A stretch of 8,096 nt of DNA, from assembly GCA_003455235.1 (NCBI GenBank), contig DMRT01000134.1:1-8096 (forward strand), given 5' to 3'. Position numbers and translations under genes: made by a program. Source of the DNA: Chitinophagaceae bacterium (GTDB taxonomy: Bacteria > Bacteroidota > Bacteroidia > Chitinophagales > Chitinophagaceae). How positions within the stretch are numbered: position 1 is the first letter of the stretch; each line of letters opens with the position of its first letter. This document shows, one piece after another, positions 1 through 6,302 of the stretch. The notes under the pieces were generated by a model. That model ran no database searches and was not told where the DNA came from. It saw nothing but the letters and a program-made list of their open reading frames with translations.

Positions 1-638
1 TTTTTCAATAAAGAACCATAGGTGTCTATGGCCCATACTTTTATGTTGGGATTTTTTTCTTTCAAATACTTTGCGGTACCCACAATTGTACCGCCCGTTC
101 CGGTAGCAACCACCAGGTGCGTTACTTTTCCTTCGGTTTGCTCCCAGATTTCAGGACCGGTTTGTTCATAGTGTGCCAGGCGGTTGGCCAGGTTATCGTA
201 TTGATTTACATACCAGCTGTTGGGTACTTCGGTAGCCAGCCGTTTTGAAACGGAATAATAGCTTCTTGGATCTTCTGGCTCTACGTTGGTTGGGCATACG
301 ATCACTTCGGCGCCTACGGCTTTCAATATGTCGGCTTTTTCCTTTGATTGCTTATCGGTGGTTGTGAAAATACACTTGTATCCTTTCACACAGGCGGCCA
401 GGGCCAGTCCCATACCGGTATTGCCGCTGGTTCCTTCAATGATGGTGCCCCCGGGTTTTATTTTTCCTTCCTGTTCGGCCACTTCCAGCATTTTAAGGGC
501 CATGCGATCTTTAATGCTGTTACCTGGATTGAAGTATTCCACTTTTGCCAGTACGGTGCAGGGGAGTTGTTTGGTAATCTTGTTGAGTTTGATGAGGGGC
601 GTATTGCCGATGGTTTCTAAAATACTGTTGAGCCACAT
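1..638 (-). CDS. Cystathionine beta-synthase / cysteine synthase-type PLP enzyme (partial, C-terminus off window)
   Basis: This is a cytoplasmic PLP enzyme of fold type II that joins serine or O-acetylserine with homocysteine or sulfide in sulfur amino-acid metabolism. Only the first 212 codons are present, because the gene runs off the left edge. I translated it from the ATG at 638-636. The N-terminus has the family ETIGNTPLIKL signature (residues 8-18). The PLP lysine is K43 in NPGNSIKDRMA, the phosphate-binding loop is TSGNTG (70-75), and the second glycine loop is GTGGT (180-184). The region around DPRSYYSVSKRL and the NQYDN...AHYEQTGPEI block resemble cystathionine beta-synthases more than CysK. 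Whether C-terminal CBS regulatory domains follow cannot be seen, so the substrate stays open. The usual GGS before VKDR is GNS here. It is a separate unit from the protease upstream, with a terminator and its own promoter in between. Confidence 0.9.
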   Translation of the reverse strand, partial: MWLNSILETIGNTPLIKLNKITKQLPCTVLAKVEYFNPGNSIKDRMALKMLEVAEQEGKIKPGGTIIEGTSGNTGMGLALAACVKGYKCIFTTTDKQSKEKADILKAVGAEVIVCPTNVEPEDPRSYYSVSKRLATEVPNSWYVNQYDNLANRLAHYEQTGPEIWEQTEGKVTHLVVATGTGGTIVGTAKYLKEKNPNIKVWAIDTYGSLLK

Positions 639-652
639 ATAGAATCGTTATT

Positions 653-701
653 TGCCGCAAAGGTAAGGAAATGGGCCGGGGGTGGCGAATATGCCGCAAA
701 G
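653..701. repeat. Direct repeat of a 10-mer (TGCCGCAAAG) in the PLP enzyme promoter region
   Basis: TGCCGCAAAG occurs at 653-662 and again at 692-701, 39 bp apart. On the minus strand each copy reads CTTTGCGGCA. The proximal copy contains the end of the TACCTTTG box, and the distal copy is preceded to give AAGCTTTG, one base off the -7 consensus. It may be a tandem promoter pair or a repeated regulator site, or it may be chance. Confidence 0.4.
658..665 (-). promoter_or_regulatory. Candidate Bacteroidota -7 promoter element for the PLP enzyme gene
   Basis: On the minus strand this reads TACCTTTG, an exact match to the Bacteroidota -7 consensus TAnnTTTG. It ends 19 bases before the ATG at 638, implying a short leader. 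No good -33 TTTG lies at the usual spacing of about 19-20 bases, so the call rests on the -7 box and its position. Confidence 0.5.
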
Positions 702-896
702 CTTTAATTCGAAACTTATCTACAGATTATTTATACCGGGTTCTACCGGAATTAAAAGTGGGCCGGTGCATATTTGTGTTGTCCAAAATCCAAAGAAAAC
801 AACCCAAATCCATTGTCCTTAAAAAAACGATGAACCTCTGAAGCCGTACGCAATTTTTAAAAGCACCTGAAAGGGTCAACTATTGTGAACGACATT

Positions 897-930
897 AAAA
901 GGCCTCCCCCCGGGAGGCCTTTTTTATTTT
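897..930. terminator. Strong intrinsic terminator, possibly bidirectional, abutting the ctpA stop
   Basis: The GC-rich stem GGCCTCCC / GGGAGGCC has a three-base C loop and is flanked by AAAA on the left and TTTTTT ATTTT on the right, so the pairing extends to 12 bp (897-908 with 912-923). It begins immediately after the stop codon of the minus-strand protease gene and should end that transcript. The minus-strand T run is only four bases. The T tract is longer in the plus direction, where no upstream gene is visible. Confidence 0.85.
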
Positions 931-2513
931 GTCAATAATTCAAGCGATCGTTTGATGGCTTCGTCCGATGCATTCATGGTTTCAAAATACCCTTCATTGC
1001 GCCATAACTGGCGGGCAATGGAAGAACGGAGGCGGTTCACCAGGTCTGCTTTTCCCTTTCCACTTACCTCAATAAGATTTACAGAATCCCGGGCGGCTGC
1101 TTCCACGAACCGGTTCCAGTCATCGTCCGAAAAAACAAATCCGGTTGCAAAATCACCGGGGTTTTTAAATGTTTTCAGGGCAGTCTGGTGCTGCAGGTAA
1201 TAATGATAGGCAAAATTGCTGATGGTATTCTTGCCGTAAATTTTCGCCGCATCGCCGCTGAAACCGGTAGTGTCCAGTGCAATGAAATAATCGGGTGTGA
1301 TGCCGCCACCACCATATACTTTTTTGCCGTTCTTTGTTTTATATACTTTGCTGGTATCATTCTTCACCGAGTCGGCGTACTGCGTTTCGCCATCGTGGTA
1401 GCGGTTGGCGATCTCATCATAATACACCCTGGTTCCATTGCTGTAGGAGCGTTGTATACTACGCCCGATAGGAGTATAATAGCGGGCTACAGTAAGCCGT
1501 AAAGCGCTTTTATCACTCAGGTCAAACTGTTCCTGCACCAGGCCCTTGCCAAACGACCTGCGGCCCACGATGGTGGCACGGTCCCAGTCCTGCAGGGCGC
1601 CGATTAATATTTCACTGGCACTGGCCGTACCCTCATCAGCCAGTACAACCAGCGGCCCTTTTTCAAACTGGCCTTCACGCCTGCAGCGGTATTCTTTTTT
1701 ATCGGTGTGTTTTCCTTCGGTATAGGTGATGAGTTTATCACCGTCCAGGAACTCATCGGCAATTTCAACAGCCTCGTCCAGCACACCGCCGCCATTGCCG
1801 CGCAGGTCAAGTACCAGTTTCTGCAGCCCGGCTTTTTTCAGATCCTGCAGGGCCAGCATAAACTCCCGGTAAGTTTGTGTGGAGAATTTATTGAGGCGGA
1901 TATAACCCACACCGGGTGCAATTATGTAACTGGCATCCACACTGCTGAGTGGAATAGCATCCCGTTTAATGGTGGTTTTCCTCTGTTCGTTGCCGCGTAA
2001 ATAAGTAATGGTTACTTCTGAACCCCGGTCGCCCCGCAGAAATTTGCGGAAAGTATCAGCGCCGGTTTTCTTACCCGCAACAATGCTGTCGCCCACCTTC
2101 AGGAATTTATCACCGATGAGTAACCCGGCTTTTTCACTGGGACCGTCCTTGAGTACATTGATTACATTCAGTGTATCGTCGAAAATCGTAAACTCAATGC
2201 CAATGCCGAAGAATTTACCGGCCAGGTCCTCATTCACCTGCTGCAGTTCTTCGGCAGGAATGAAAACGGAGTGGGGGTCCAGTTTGCTGAGCATGGCTTC
2301 AATGGCTGTATCGGCGAGGGACTCCATTTTCACGTCATCCACGTAGCGGTTTTTGATCAGGTCCATGATCTCCTGGATAGGCCGGCGCTTTTCCAGTGAA
2401 AAAAAACCACGACCGGGCATATTGTCTCTCATCTTGTATCCCATATACATACCCACGATCATGGTGATACTGAAAAGCAGGGGCAGCCAAACCTGTATCT
2501 TTTTATTGTTCAT
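924..2513 (-). CDS. CtpA/Prc-type C-terminal processing peptidase (S41 family)
   Basis: This is a serine protease with a Ser-Lys dyad that acts in the periplasm on C-termini or misfolded envelope proteins. The 529 residues start with a hydrophobic anchor at about 7-27 (VWLPLLFSITMIVGMYMGY), which suggests an uncleaved membrane tether. A helical N-terminal segment follows (about 45-90), with LDPHSVF typical of the family, then a PDZ domain (about 95-185) and the S41 core (about 190-365). The nucleophile is S298 in EGTASASEI. The lysine is K323 in RSFGKGLVQ and the assisting glutamine is Q327, matching the S309/K334/Q338 spacing of B. subtilis CtpB. GGGGITPDY (401-409) marks the end of the core, and the last 120 residues form the extension common in Bacteroidota homologues. 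The gene is monocistronic as far as visible, divergent from the kinase gene, and closed by the hairpin at 897-930. The physiological substrate is unknown. Confidence 0.95.
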   Translation of the reverse strand: MNNKKIQVWLPLLFSITMIVGMYMGYKMRDNMPGRGFFSLEKRRPIQEIMDLIKNRYVDDVKMESLADTAIEAMLSKLDPHSVFIPAEELQQVNEDLAGKFFGIGIEFTIFDDTLNVINVLKDGPSEKAGLLIGDKFLKVGDSIVAGKKTGADTFRKFLRGDRGSEVTITYLRGNEQRKTTIKRDAIPLSSVDASYIIAPGVGYIRLNKFSTQTYREFMLALQDLKKAGLQKLVLDLRGNGGGVLDEAVEIADEFLDGDKLITYTEGKHTDKKEYRCRREGQFEKGPLVVLADEGTASASEILIGALQDWDRATIVGRRSFGKGLVQEQFDLSDKSALRLTVARYYTPIGRSIQRSYSNGTRVYYDEIANRYHDGETQYADSVKNDTSKVYKTKNGKKVYGGGGITPDYFIALDTTGFSGDAAKIYGKNTISNFAYHYYLQHQTALKTFKNPGDFATGFVFSDDDWNRFVEAAARDSVNLIEVSGKGKADLVNRLRSSIARQLWRNEGYFETMNASDEAIKRSLELLTK

Positions 2514-2518
2514 GTTGC

Positions 2519-2583
2519 GAAGTTAATTTTTTGATACGAACCGCTGATAAATTCCGGCAAATTCATTCCAATGAATTAACTTC
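2519..2583. repeat. 10-bp perfect inverted repeat spanning the divergent ctpA/kinase promoter region
   Basis: GAAGTTAATT at 2519-2528 and its exact reverse complement AATTAACTTC at 2574-2583 sit near the two ends of the 94-bp divergent spacer, so each flanking gene has AATTAACTTC on its own coding strand. TAACTTCG (ctpA side) and TAACTTCA (kinase side) also resemble degenerate TAnnTTTG -7 boxes. They may be mirrored promoter elements or paired binding sites for one regulator. Confidence 0.45.
2560..2577. promoter_or_regulatory. Palindromic candidate operator (8-bp arms, 2-bp spacer)
   Basis: AATTCATT-CC-AATGAATT is a near-perfect dyad in the middle of the divergent promoter region, 31 bp before the kinase start. 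There is no T run, and the arms are AT-rich and short, which fits a DNA-binding dimer site better than a terminator. Its right arm overlaps the left end of the AATTAACTTC repeat. Confidence 0.35.
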
Positions 2584-2607
2584 AATGTATAATCTTGTAA
2601 CGATTCA

Positions 2608-3450
2608 ATGCCGATCAAACTAATTGCCGACAGTGGCTCCACCAAAACAGAATGGTGTTTGCTGAACGGGAAATCCGTCCGCACTTGGTACACACAGGGG
2701 CTTAGTCCTTATTTCCTTTCTGCCGAACAGATCGAATACATCATTACCGAAGAACTGAAACCAAAAATGAAAAAGGCCGAACCGGATGAGATCTATTTCT
2801 ACGGTACCGGCTGCAGCAATGCCGAAAACGTGAAGCTGGTAAAGAAAGCCATCCAGAAAGTTTTCACAGGGGCAAAAGAAGTTTCTGTTGACCACGACCT
2901 GATGGGGGCGGCCAAGGCTTTATGCGGACACGAAAAAGGAGTGGCCTGTATCCTGGGCACCGGTTCCAATTCCTGTTATTATAACGGCAAGAAGATCATG
3001 AAGAACAGTCCTGGCCTGGGCTATGTACTGGGCGATGAAGGCAGCGGCGCTTACCTGGGCCGTAAAGTGATCCAGTATTTTTTATACAAAACATTCGACG
3101 GCGACCTGATGGATCGCTTCCAGGCAAAATTCAATACCAGCAGCGATGAGATACTCACGGCAGTATATAAAAAACCATTGCCCAACCGCTACCTGGCTTC
3201 TTTTGCCATTTTTTTGGCTGAGAACCGCGGGCATTACATGGTGGAGAACATCATCGAGGACGGGTTCAATGATTTTTTCTTTAACCATATTTATAAATAC
3301 CGCGAAAGCTGGACATTACCCATTCATTTTACCGGCAGCGTGGCCTGGGGATTCCGGGACGTGCTGAAAGACCTTTGTCATTCGTATGAACTGGAACTGG
3401 GTAAAGTAATCAAAAAGCCCATGGACGGGCTGGTAAAATGTCACCGATAA
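2608..3450 (+). CDS. BadF/BadG/BcrA-type amino-sugar kinase (GlcNAc or MurNAc kinase)
   Basis: This cytosolic ATP-dependent sugar kinase belongs to the ASKHA fold and is usually annotated as an N-acetylglucosamine kinase in Bacteroidota. The 280 residues are full length for the family. Visible motifs in order are the phosphate-1 loop DSGSTKTEW (8-16), a probable catalytic aspartate in VDHDLMGAAKAL (D97 preferred, D95 possible), the phosphate-2 loop GTGSNS (117-122), the family block GLGYVLGDEGSGAYLG (136-151), and the adenosine-side motif FTGSVAWGF (241-249). The last codons lie 8 bases before my preferred murQ start, and an alternative murQ start would overlap them by 13 bases, so the two genes are surely cotranscribed. 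Adjacency to murQ makes MurNAc a plausible substrate, as for MurK enzymes of Clostridium and the murTKQ cluster of Tannerella. GlcNAc is the other option, and sequence alone does not settle it. Confidence 0.88.
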   Translation: MPIKLIADSGSTKTEWCLLNGKSVRTWYTQGLSPYFLSAEQIEYIITEELKPKMKKAEPDEIYFYGTGCSNAENVKLVKKAIQKVFTGAKEVSVDHDLMGAAKALCGHEKGVACILGTGSNSCYYNGKKIMKNSPGLGYVLGDEGSGAYLGRKVIQYFLYKTFDGDLMDRFQAKFNTSSDEILTAVYKKPLPNRYLASFAIFLAENRGHYMVENIIEDGFNDFFFNHIYKYRESWTLPIHFTGSVAWGFRDVLKDLCHSYELELGKVIKKPMDGLVKCHR

Positions 3451-3458
3451 AAGAATTT

Positions 3459-4274
3459 ATGGCCTTTAAACAAATAACCGAATCTTCGTCACCATACCGG
3501 CACCTCGAAAAGATGCCCATACAGGATATCCTTACGAATATCAACAAAGAAGACAAAATAGTACCGGCAGCCATTGAACAGGTAATTCCCAACGTGGAGC
3601 AGCTGGTAAATGCCATTGTGGATAAGATGCTGGTGGGTGGCCGTTTGTTTTACATCGGCGCAGGAACCAGCGGCAGGCTGGGCATTGTGGATGCCAGTGA
3701 ATGCCCACCCACCTATGGCGTGCCGCATGGATTGGTGATTGGTATTATTGCCGGCGGAAAAAAAGCCATCACCGAAGCCGTGGAGTTTGCCGAAGACGAT
3801 GTGGAGCAGGGTTGGCTTGATCTGAAAGCATTTGATGTGAATGAAAAGGACGTGGTGATTGGTATAGCCGCCAGCGGAACCACCCCATACGTGATCAGCG
3901 CATTGAACCAATGCCGGGCACATCATATTGTTACCGGCAGCATCTGCTGCAATCCCGATGCGCCGCTGAGCGCCGCTTCCGATCACCCGATTGAAGTGGT
4001 GGTGGGTCCGGAGTTTGTTACCGGCAGTACCCGCATGAAAAGCGGCACGGCACAAAAACTTATTCTCAACATGATTTCCACCACCGTAATGATACAACTG
4101 GGCAGGGTGGAGGATAATAAGATGGTGAACATGCAGCTCACCAATGATAAACTGGTTGACCGCGGCGTGAAGATGCTGATGGAAAAAACAGACATTGCAG
4201 ATTATGAAACCGCCAAAGAACTTCTGCTGAAAACCGGAAGTGTTAAAAAGGCCGTAGAGAGCCGCCACACATAA
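3459..4274 (+). CDS. murQ: N-acetylmuramic acid 6-phosphate etherase MurQ
   Basis: MurQ cleaves the lactyl ether of MurNAc-6-phosphate to give GlcNAc-6-phosphate and D-lactate, in the cytoplasm, during cell-wall recycling. The protein is a SIS-domain enzyme with GAGTSGRLG (67-75 from the chosen start) and the hallmark DASECPPTYG. E81 in that motif and E112 in EFAEDD appear to correspond to catalytic Glu83 and Glu114 of E. coli MurQ. GIAASGTTPYV, GPEFVTGSTRMKSGTAQK and NMQLTNDKLVDRG are further diagnostic blocks. The start at 3459 (MAFKQITES) fits the usual family N-terminus and leaves 8 bases after the kinase stop. An ATG at 3438, overlapping the kinase, would add MSPIKEF. At 271 residues it is slightly shorter than E. 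coli MurQ at its C-terminus. No terminator follows directly. Confidence 0.96.
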   Translation: MAFKQITESSSPYRHLEKMPIQDILTNINKEDKIVPAAIEQVIPNVEQLVNAIVDKMLVGGRLFYIGAGTSGRLGIVDASECPPTYGVPHGLVIGIIAGGKKAITEAVEFAEDDVEQGWLDLKAFDVNEKDVVIGIAASGTTPYVISALNQCRAHHIVTGSICCNPDAPLSAASDHPIEVVVGPEFVTGSTRMKSGTAQKLILNMISTTVMIQLGRVEDNKMVNMQLTNDKLVDRGVKMLMEKTDIADYETAKELLLKTGSVKKAVESRHT

Positions 4275-4300
4275 AAAAATCTTGGAAGGATTATGTAATT

Positions 4301-4332
4301 TGACTAATTTACGTATCATATCGTATTAGTCA
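4301..4332 (+). promoter_or_regulatory. Imperfect inverted repeat / hairpin upstream of the secreted protein gene
   Basis: TGACTAAT (4301-4308) pairs exactly with ATTAGTCA (4325-4332). After a two-base bulge, ACG (4311-4313) pairs with CGT (4322-4324), leaving an 8-base loop. It ends 16 bases before the ATG at 4349. No T run follows, so it is not a standard terminator for murQ; an operator or 5' leader structure is more likely. A weak promoter overlaps it: TTGG at 4282-4285 and TAATTTAC at 4305-4312. Confidence 0.4.
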
Positions 4333-4348
4333 TACAAAAACTCCTCTT

Positions 4349-5581
4349 ATGAATCGTAAACTTCTACTCTCCTCAATTTTTATTGCAGCTGGTTTGGTTT
4401 CTGCGGCACAGGATGCCAACAGAACTTTTGCCATTACCGGCGACGGCAACGGCGATTTTTTGTGGATGAATATCCGCCAGGTGGATATCGGCTCCGGTAA
4501 GATCACGCAGGATGTATTCCAGCGAAATAAGTCTACCTATGTGATGATGGATGCCGATAACAAACAATCCATTGCAAAATCCGGGTTGGCTTTTCCAACA
4601 GCCACCATGGTGGCCGCTGCAGCCTACGATAAAAATCATGATAAACTATTCTTTACGCCCATGCGTATCGGCGAACTGCGCTGGTTGGATCTGAATGCAA
4701 AAGGCGATGAACGGAAATTTTATACCCTCCAGTCTTCCTTGCTGAACTCCACCGAAAATGTGCGTGACGAAGCGAAGAATTTCACCCGCATGGTAATCAA
4801 TGCCGACGGCAATGGCTATGCACTCACCAATGATGGCAACCGGCTGATCAGCTTCACCACCGGTAAGAAAGTTGTGATTACCGACCTGGGCGGACTGATC
4901 GATGATGAATCCAATAAAACCATTTCCATCCACAACCAGTGCAGCAGCTGGGGTGGCGATATGATTGCTGATGCTTACAATAAGCTCTACGTGATCTCTG
5001 CCAACCACTATGTGTTTTCTGTAGATGTGGAAAGCCGGATAGCTAAGTACATGGGTTACATCAACGGGCTGCCGGCCGGTTATTCAACCAATGGTGCTGC
5101 CGTTGATAAAGACGGAGCCGTTGTGGTGTGCAGTGCAAATATGTTCGCCGGTTATTACAAATTCAAAATGGGTGAATTCAATGCGGTAAAGATCGAAGGA
5201 TCGGATATGGTATACAATGCATCCGACCTGGCAAATGGCAACCTGCTTTACCAGAAGGAAGCCGATGCAGCGAAGAATTTCGGTTCGGCTGATTTCAAAG
5301 CCGTGGTACCCGTGATTACCAACGAAGCACATATTTATCCCAACCCGGTTACAACCGGCGAGTTCAAAATTTCTTTTGACGGCCAGCAGGCAGGCAGGTA
5401 TAACGTGATCATTACCGACCTGAGCGGCAAAGCCATGATGACCCGTACCGTGAACATTGCTTCCAAAACGCAGGTGGAAACCATCCAGCTTAACCGAAGC
5501 TTTGCCAAAGGTGTTTTCATGGTAAAAGTAACCGACGCAAATAATAAATTCATCTTTACTGAACGTATTGTAGTGCAGTAA
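4349..5581 (+). CDS. Secreted beta-propeller-like protein with type IX secretion sorting domain
   Basis: The function is not recognised. The 410 residues open with a Sec signal peptide (MNRK, then LLLSSIFIAAGLVSA, cleavage near residues 19-21). They end with a Por secretion C-terminal sorting domain (about 328-410): it starts at IYPNP, continues through GRYNVIITDLSGKAMMTRTV, and finishes with KGVFMVKVTDANNKFIFTERIVVQ. That predicts export through the type IX system to the surface or medium, with the sorting domain removed. The body (about 25-325) repeats a pattern of D-x-N/D-x-x-LY/LF followed by a strand and a D-containing turn, near residues 91, 150, 207 and 251, which suggests a beta-propeller. 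Only two cysteines are present in the mature part (C198, C261). No catalytic motif is evident. A hairpin precedes it and a clear terminator follows, so it is probably monocistronic or a distal gene reading through from murQ. Confidence 0.88.
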   Translation: MNRKLLLSSIFIAAGLVSAAQDANRTFAITGDGNGDFLWMNIRQVDIGSGKITQDVFQRNKSTYVMMDADNKQSIAKSGLAFPTATMVAAAAYDKNHDKLFFTPMRIGELRWLDLNAKGDERKFYTLQSSLLNSTENVRDEAKNFTRMVINADGNGYALTNDGNRLISFTTGKKVVITDLGGLIDDESNKTISIHNQCSSWGGDMIADAYNKLYVISANHYVFSVDVESRIAKYMGYINGLPAGYSTNGAAVDKDGAVVVCSANMFAGYYKFKMGEFNAVKIEGSDMVYNASDLANGNLLYQKEADAAKNFGSADFKAVVPVITNEAHIYPNPVTTGEFKISFDGQQAGRYNVIITDLSGKAMMTRTVNIASKTQVETIQLNRSFAKGVFMVKVTDANNKFIFTERIVVQ

Positions 5582-5603
5582 TACAACCTGATTAAATAAA
5601 CAG

Positions 5604-5635
5604 GAGGTTGCCCCGAACGGCAACCTCTTTTTTTT
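5604..5635 (+). terminator. Intrinsic terminator after the secreted protein gene
   Basis: GAGGTTGCC (5604-5612) and GGCAACCTC (5619-5627) form a perfect 9-bp stem with a six-base loop CCGAAC, followed by eight T residues. It starts 22 bases after the TAA at 5579-5581. Confidence 0.93.
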
Positions 5636-5703
5636 ATAAAACCGGTGTATGTCTTTTCCATTTAATTCCCGGAAATTTGCAGCAGGCATCTGCCGCAGAA
5701 CAT

Positions 5704-6267
5704 TTGCAGGACATAGAACCATATTACAACTGGAGACATCTTTATACCGCCGAGGAAGATGAGCGTTCGCCCTTTTACCGGAGAACCTACAGCGAATTTG
5801 AATTTTCCCACACGGTATATAATTATTTCATTCACCCGCAGTGGGATGAATTCGGTTCCCGTACGCTGTACATGAAGATCCTGTTTGCGGACTATGAACA
5901 AAGCTATGCCATCATTGAATTACTGGGCGAATGGAACGACGCCATTGAAAACGACATTATGACCCTTCGCAGAGACATCACCGACATCATGTTTGCCCAG
6001 GGCATCAGCAAATTCATTCTCATAGCCGAAAACGTACTGAACTTTCACAGCAGCGATGACAGCTATTACGAAGAATGGCGGGAACAACTGGAAGATTCAG
6101 GCGGCTGGGTGGTGATCCTGGATATGCCTTCCCAAAGCCAATATGATTTTAAACAGGCCCGGCTTACCAATTATATTGAACTTATCGAATTTCCCCAGTG
6201 GCGTACACTCAAGCCCGAGCTTATCTTTCAGCAAATCGATAATATGATGCTGCGCCGGATTAATTAA
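5704..6267 (+). CDS. Protein of unknown function, probably conserved in Bacteroidota, with TTG start
   Basis: I do not recognise a function. From the chosen TTG at 5704 the protein has 187 residues and begins MQDIEPYYNWRHLY, which is how I recall homologues in Bacteroidota starting. No in-frame ATG exists before codon 57 (5872), and starting there would lose a clearly coding segment. A longer frame reaches a TTG at 5608, but that lies inside the preceding terminator, and a TTG at 5677 is a further option. There is no signal peptide or membrane segment, so it is predicted cytosolic. It is rich in acidic and aromatic residues, with an alternating strand-helix pattern (LYMKILFADYE, YAIIELLGEWNDA, KFILIAENVLNFH). 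Conserved-looking blocks are LGEWNDA (74-80), IAENVLNFH (107-115) and DDSYYEEW (118-125). It lies between a terminator and the sdh promoter, so it appears to be its own unit. Confidence 0.8.
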   Translation: MQDIEPYYNWRHLYTAEEDERSPFYRRTYSEFEFSHTVYNYFIHPQWDEFGSRTLYMKILFADYEQSYAIIELLGEWNDAIENDIMTLRRDITDIMFAQGISKFILIAENVLNFHSSDDSYYEEWREQLEDSGGWVVILDMPSQSQYDFKQARLTNYIELIEFPQWRTLKPELIFQQIDNMMLRRIN

Positions 6268-6302
6268 GTCAGGCATAATTACTGTTTTTGCCCGTCCTGC
6301 CG

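Larger units (their letters stand above)
639..896. other. Intergenic region without a recognisable gene
   Basis: Beyond the direct repeat and the -7 box at its left end, this stretch shows no open frame worth calling (the longest from an ATG are about 14 codons) and no recognisable RNA gene. A weak -7-like CATATTTG on the plus strand at 769-776, with the plus-oriented T tract of the terminator at 897-930, leaves room for a small transcript of about 140 bases, which is speculation. Confidence 0.4.

Noticed and set aside
286..642. Plus-strand open frame opposite the PLP enzyme gene
   Set aside because: The minus strand encodes an unmistakable PLP enzyme here, with K43 and TSGNTG. The plus frame has no motif.
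2399..2406. Run of eight A residues (T on the coding strand) early in ctpA, as a possible phase-variation tract
   Set aside because: The reading frame is intact across it, the run is modest in length, and an envelope protease is not a typical phase-variable gene.
3489..4319. Long minus-strand open frame (276 codons) opposite murQ
   Set aside because: It lies antisense to murQ, which has strong family motifs throughout. Its translation is rich in His, Cys and Phe with no recognisable domain, as expected of a shadow frame.
5084..5722. Minus-strand open frame opposite the end of the secreted protein gene and its terminator
   Set aside because: It runs antisense through the sorting domain and the terminator hairpin, and its composition and lack of motifs mark it as a shadow of the real gene.
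5649..5762. ATG at 5649 with a 37-codon frame upstream of the unknown protein
   Set aside because: It is in a different frame from the conserved protein and stops after 37 codons. A frameshift linking the two is possible but nothing supports it, and a TTG start explains the gene more simply.
6271..6294. GGCA...TGCC inverted repeat before sdhC as a terminator for the unknown protein gene
   Set aside because: The stem is only four base pairs with a long loop and no T run.
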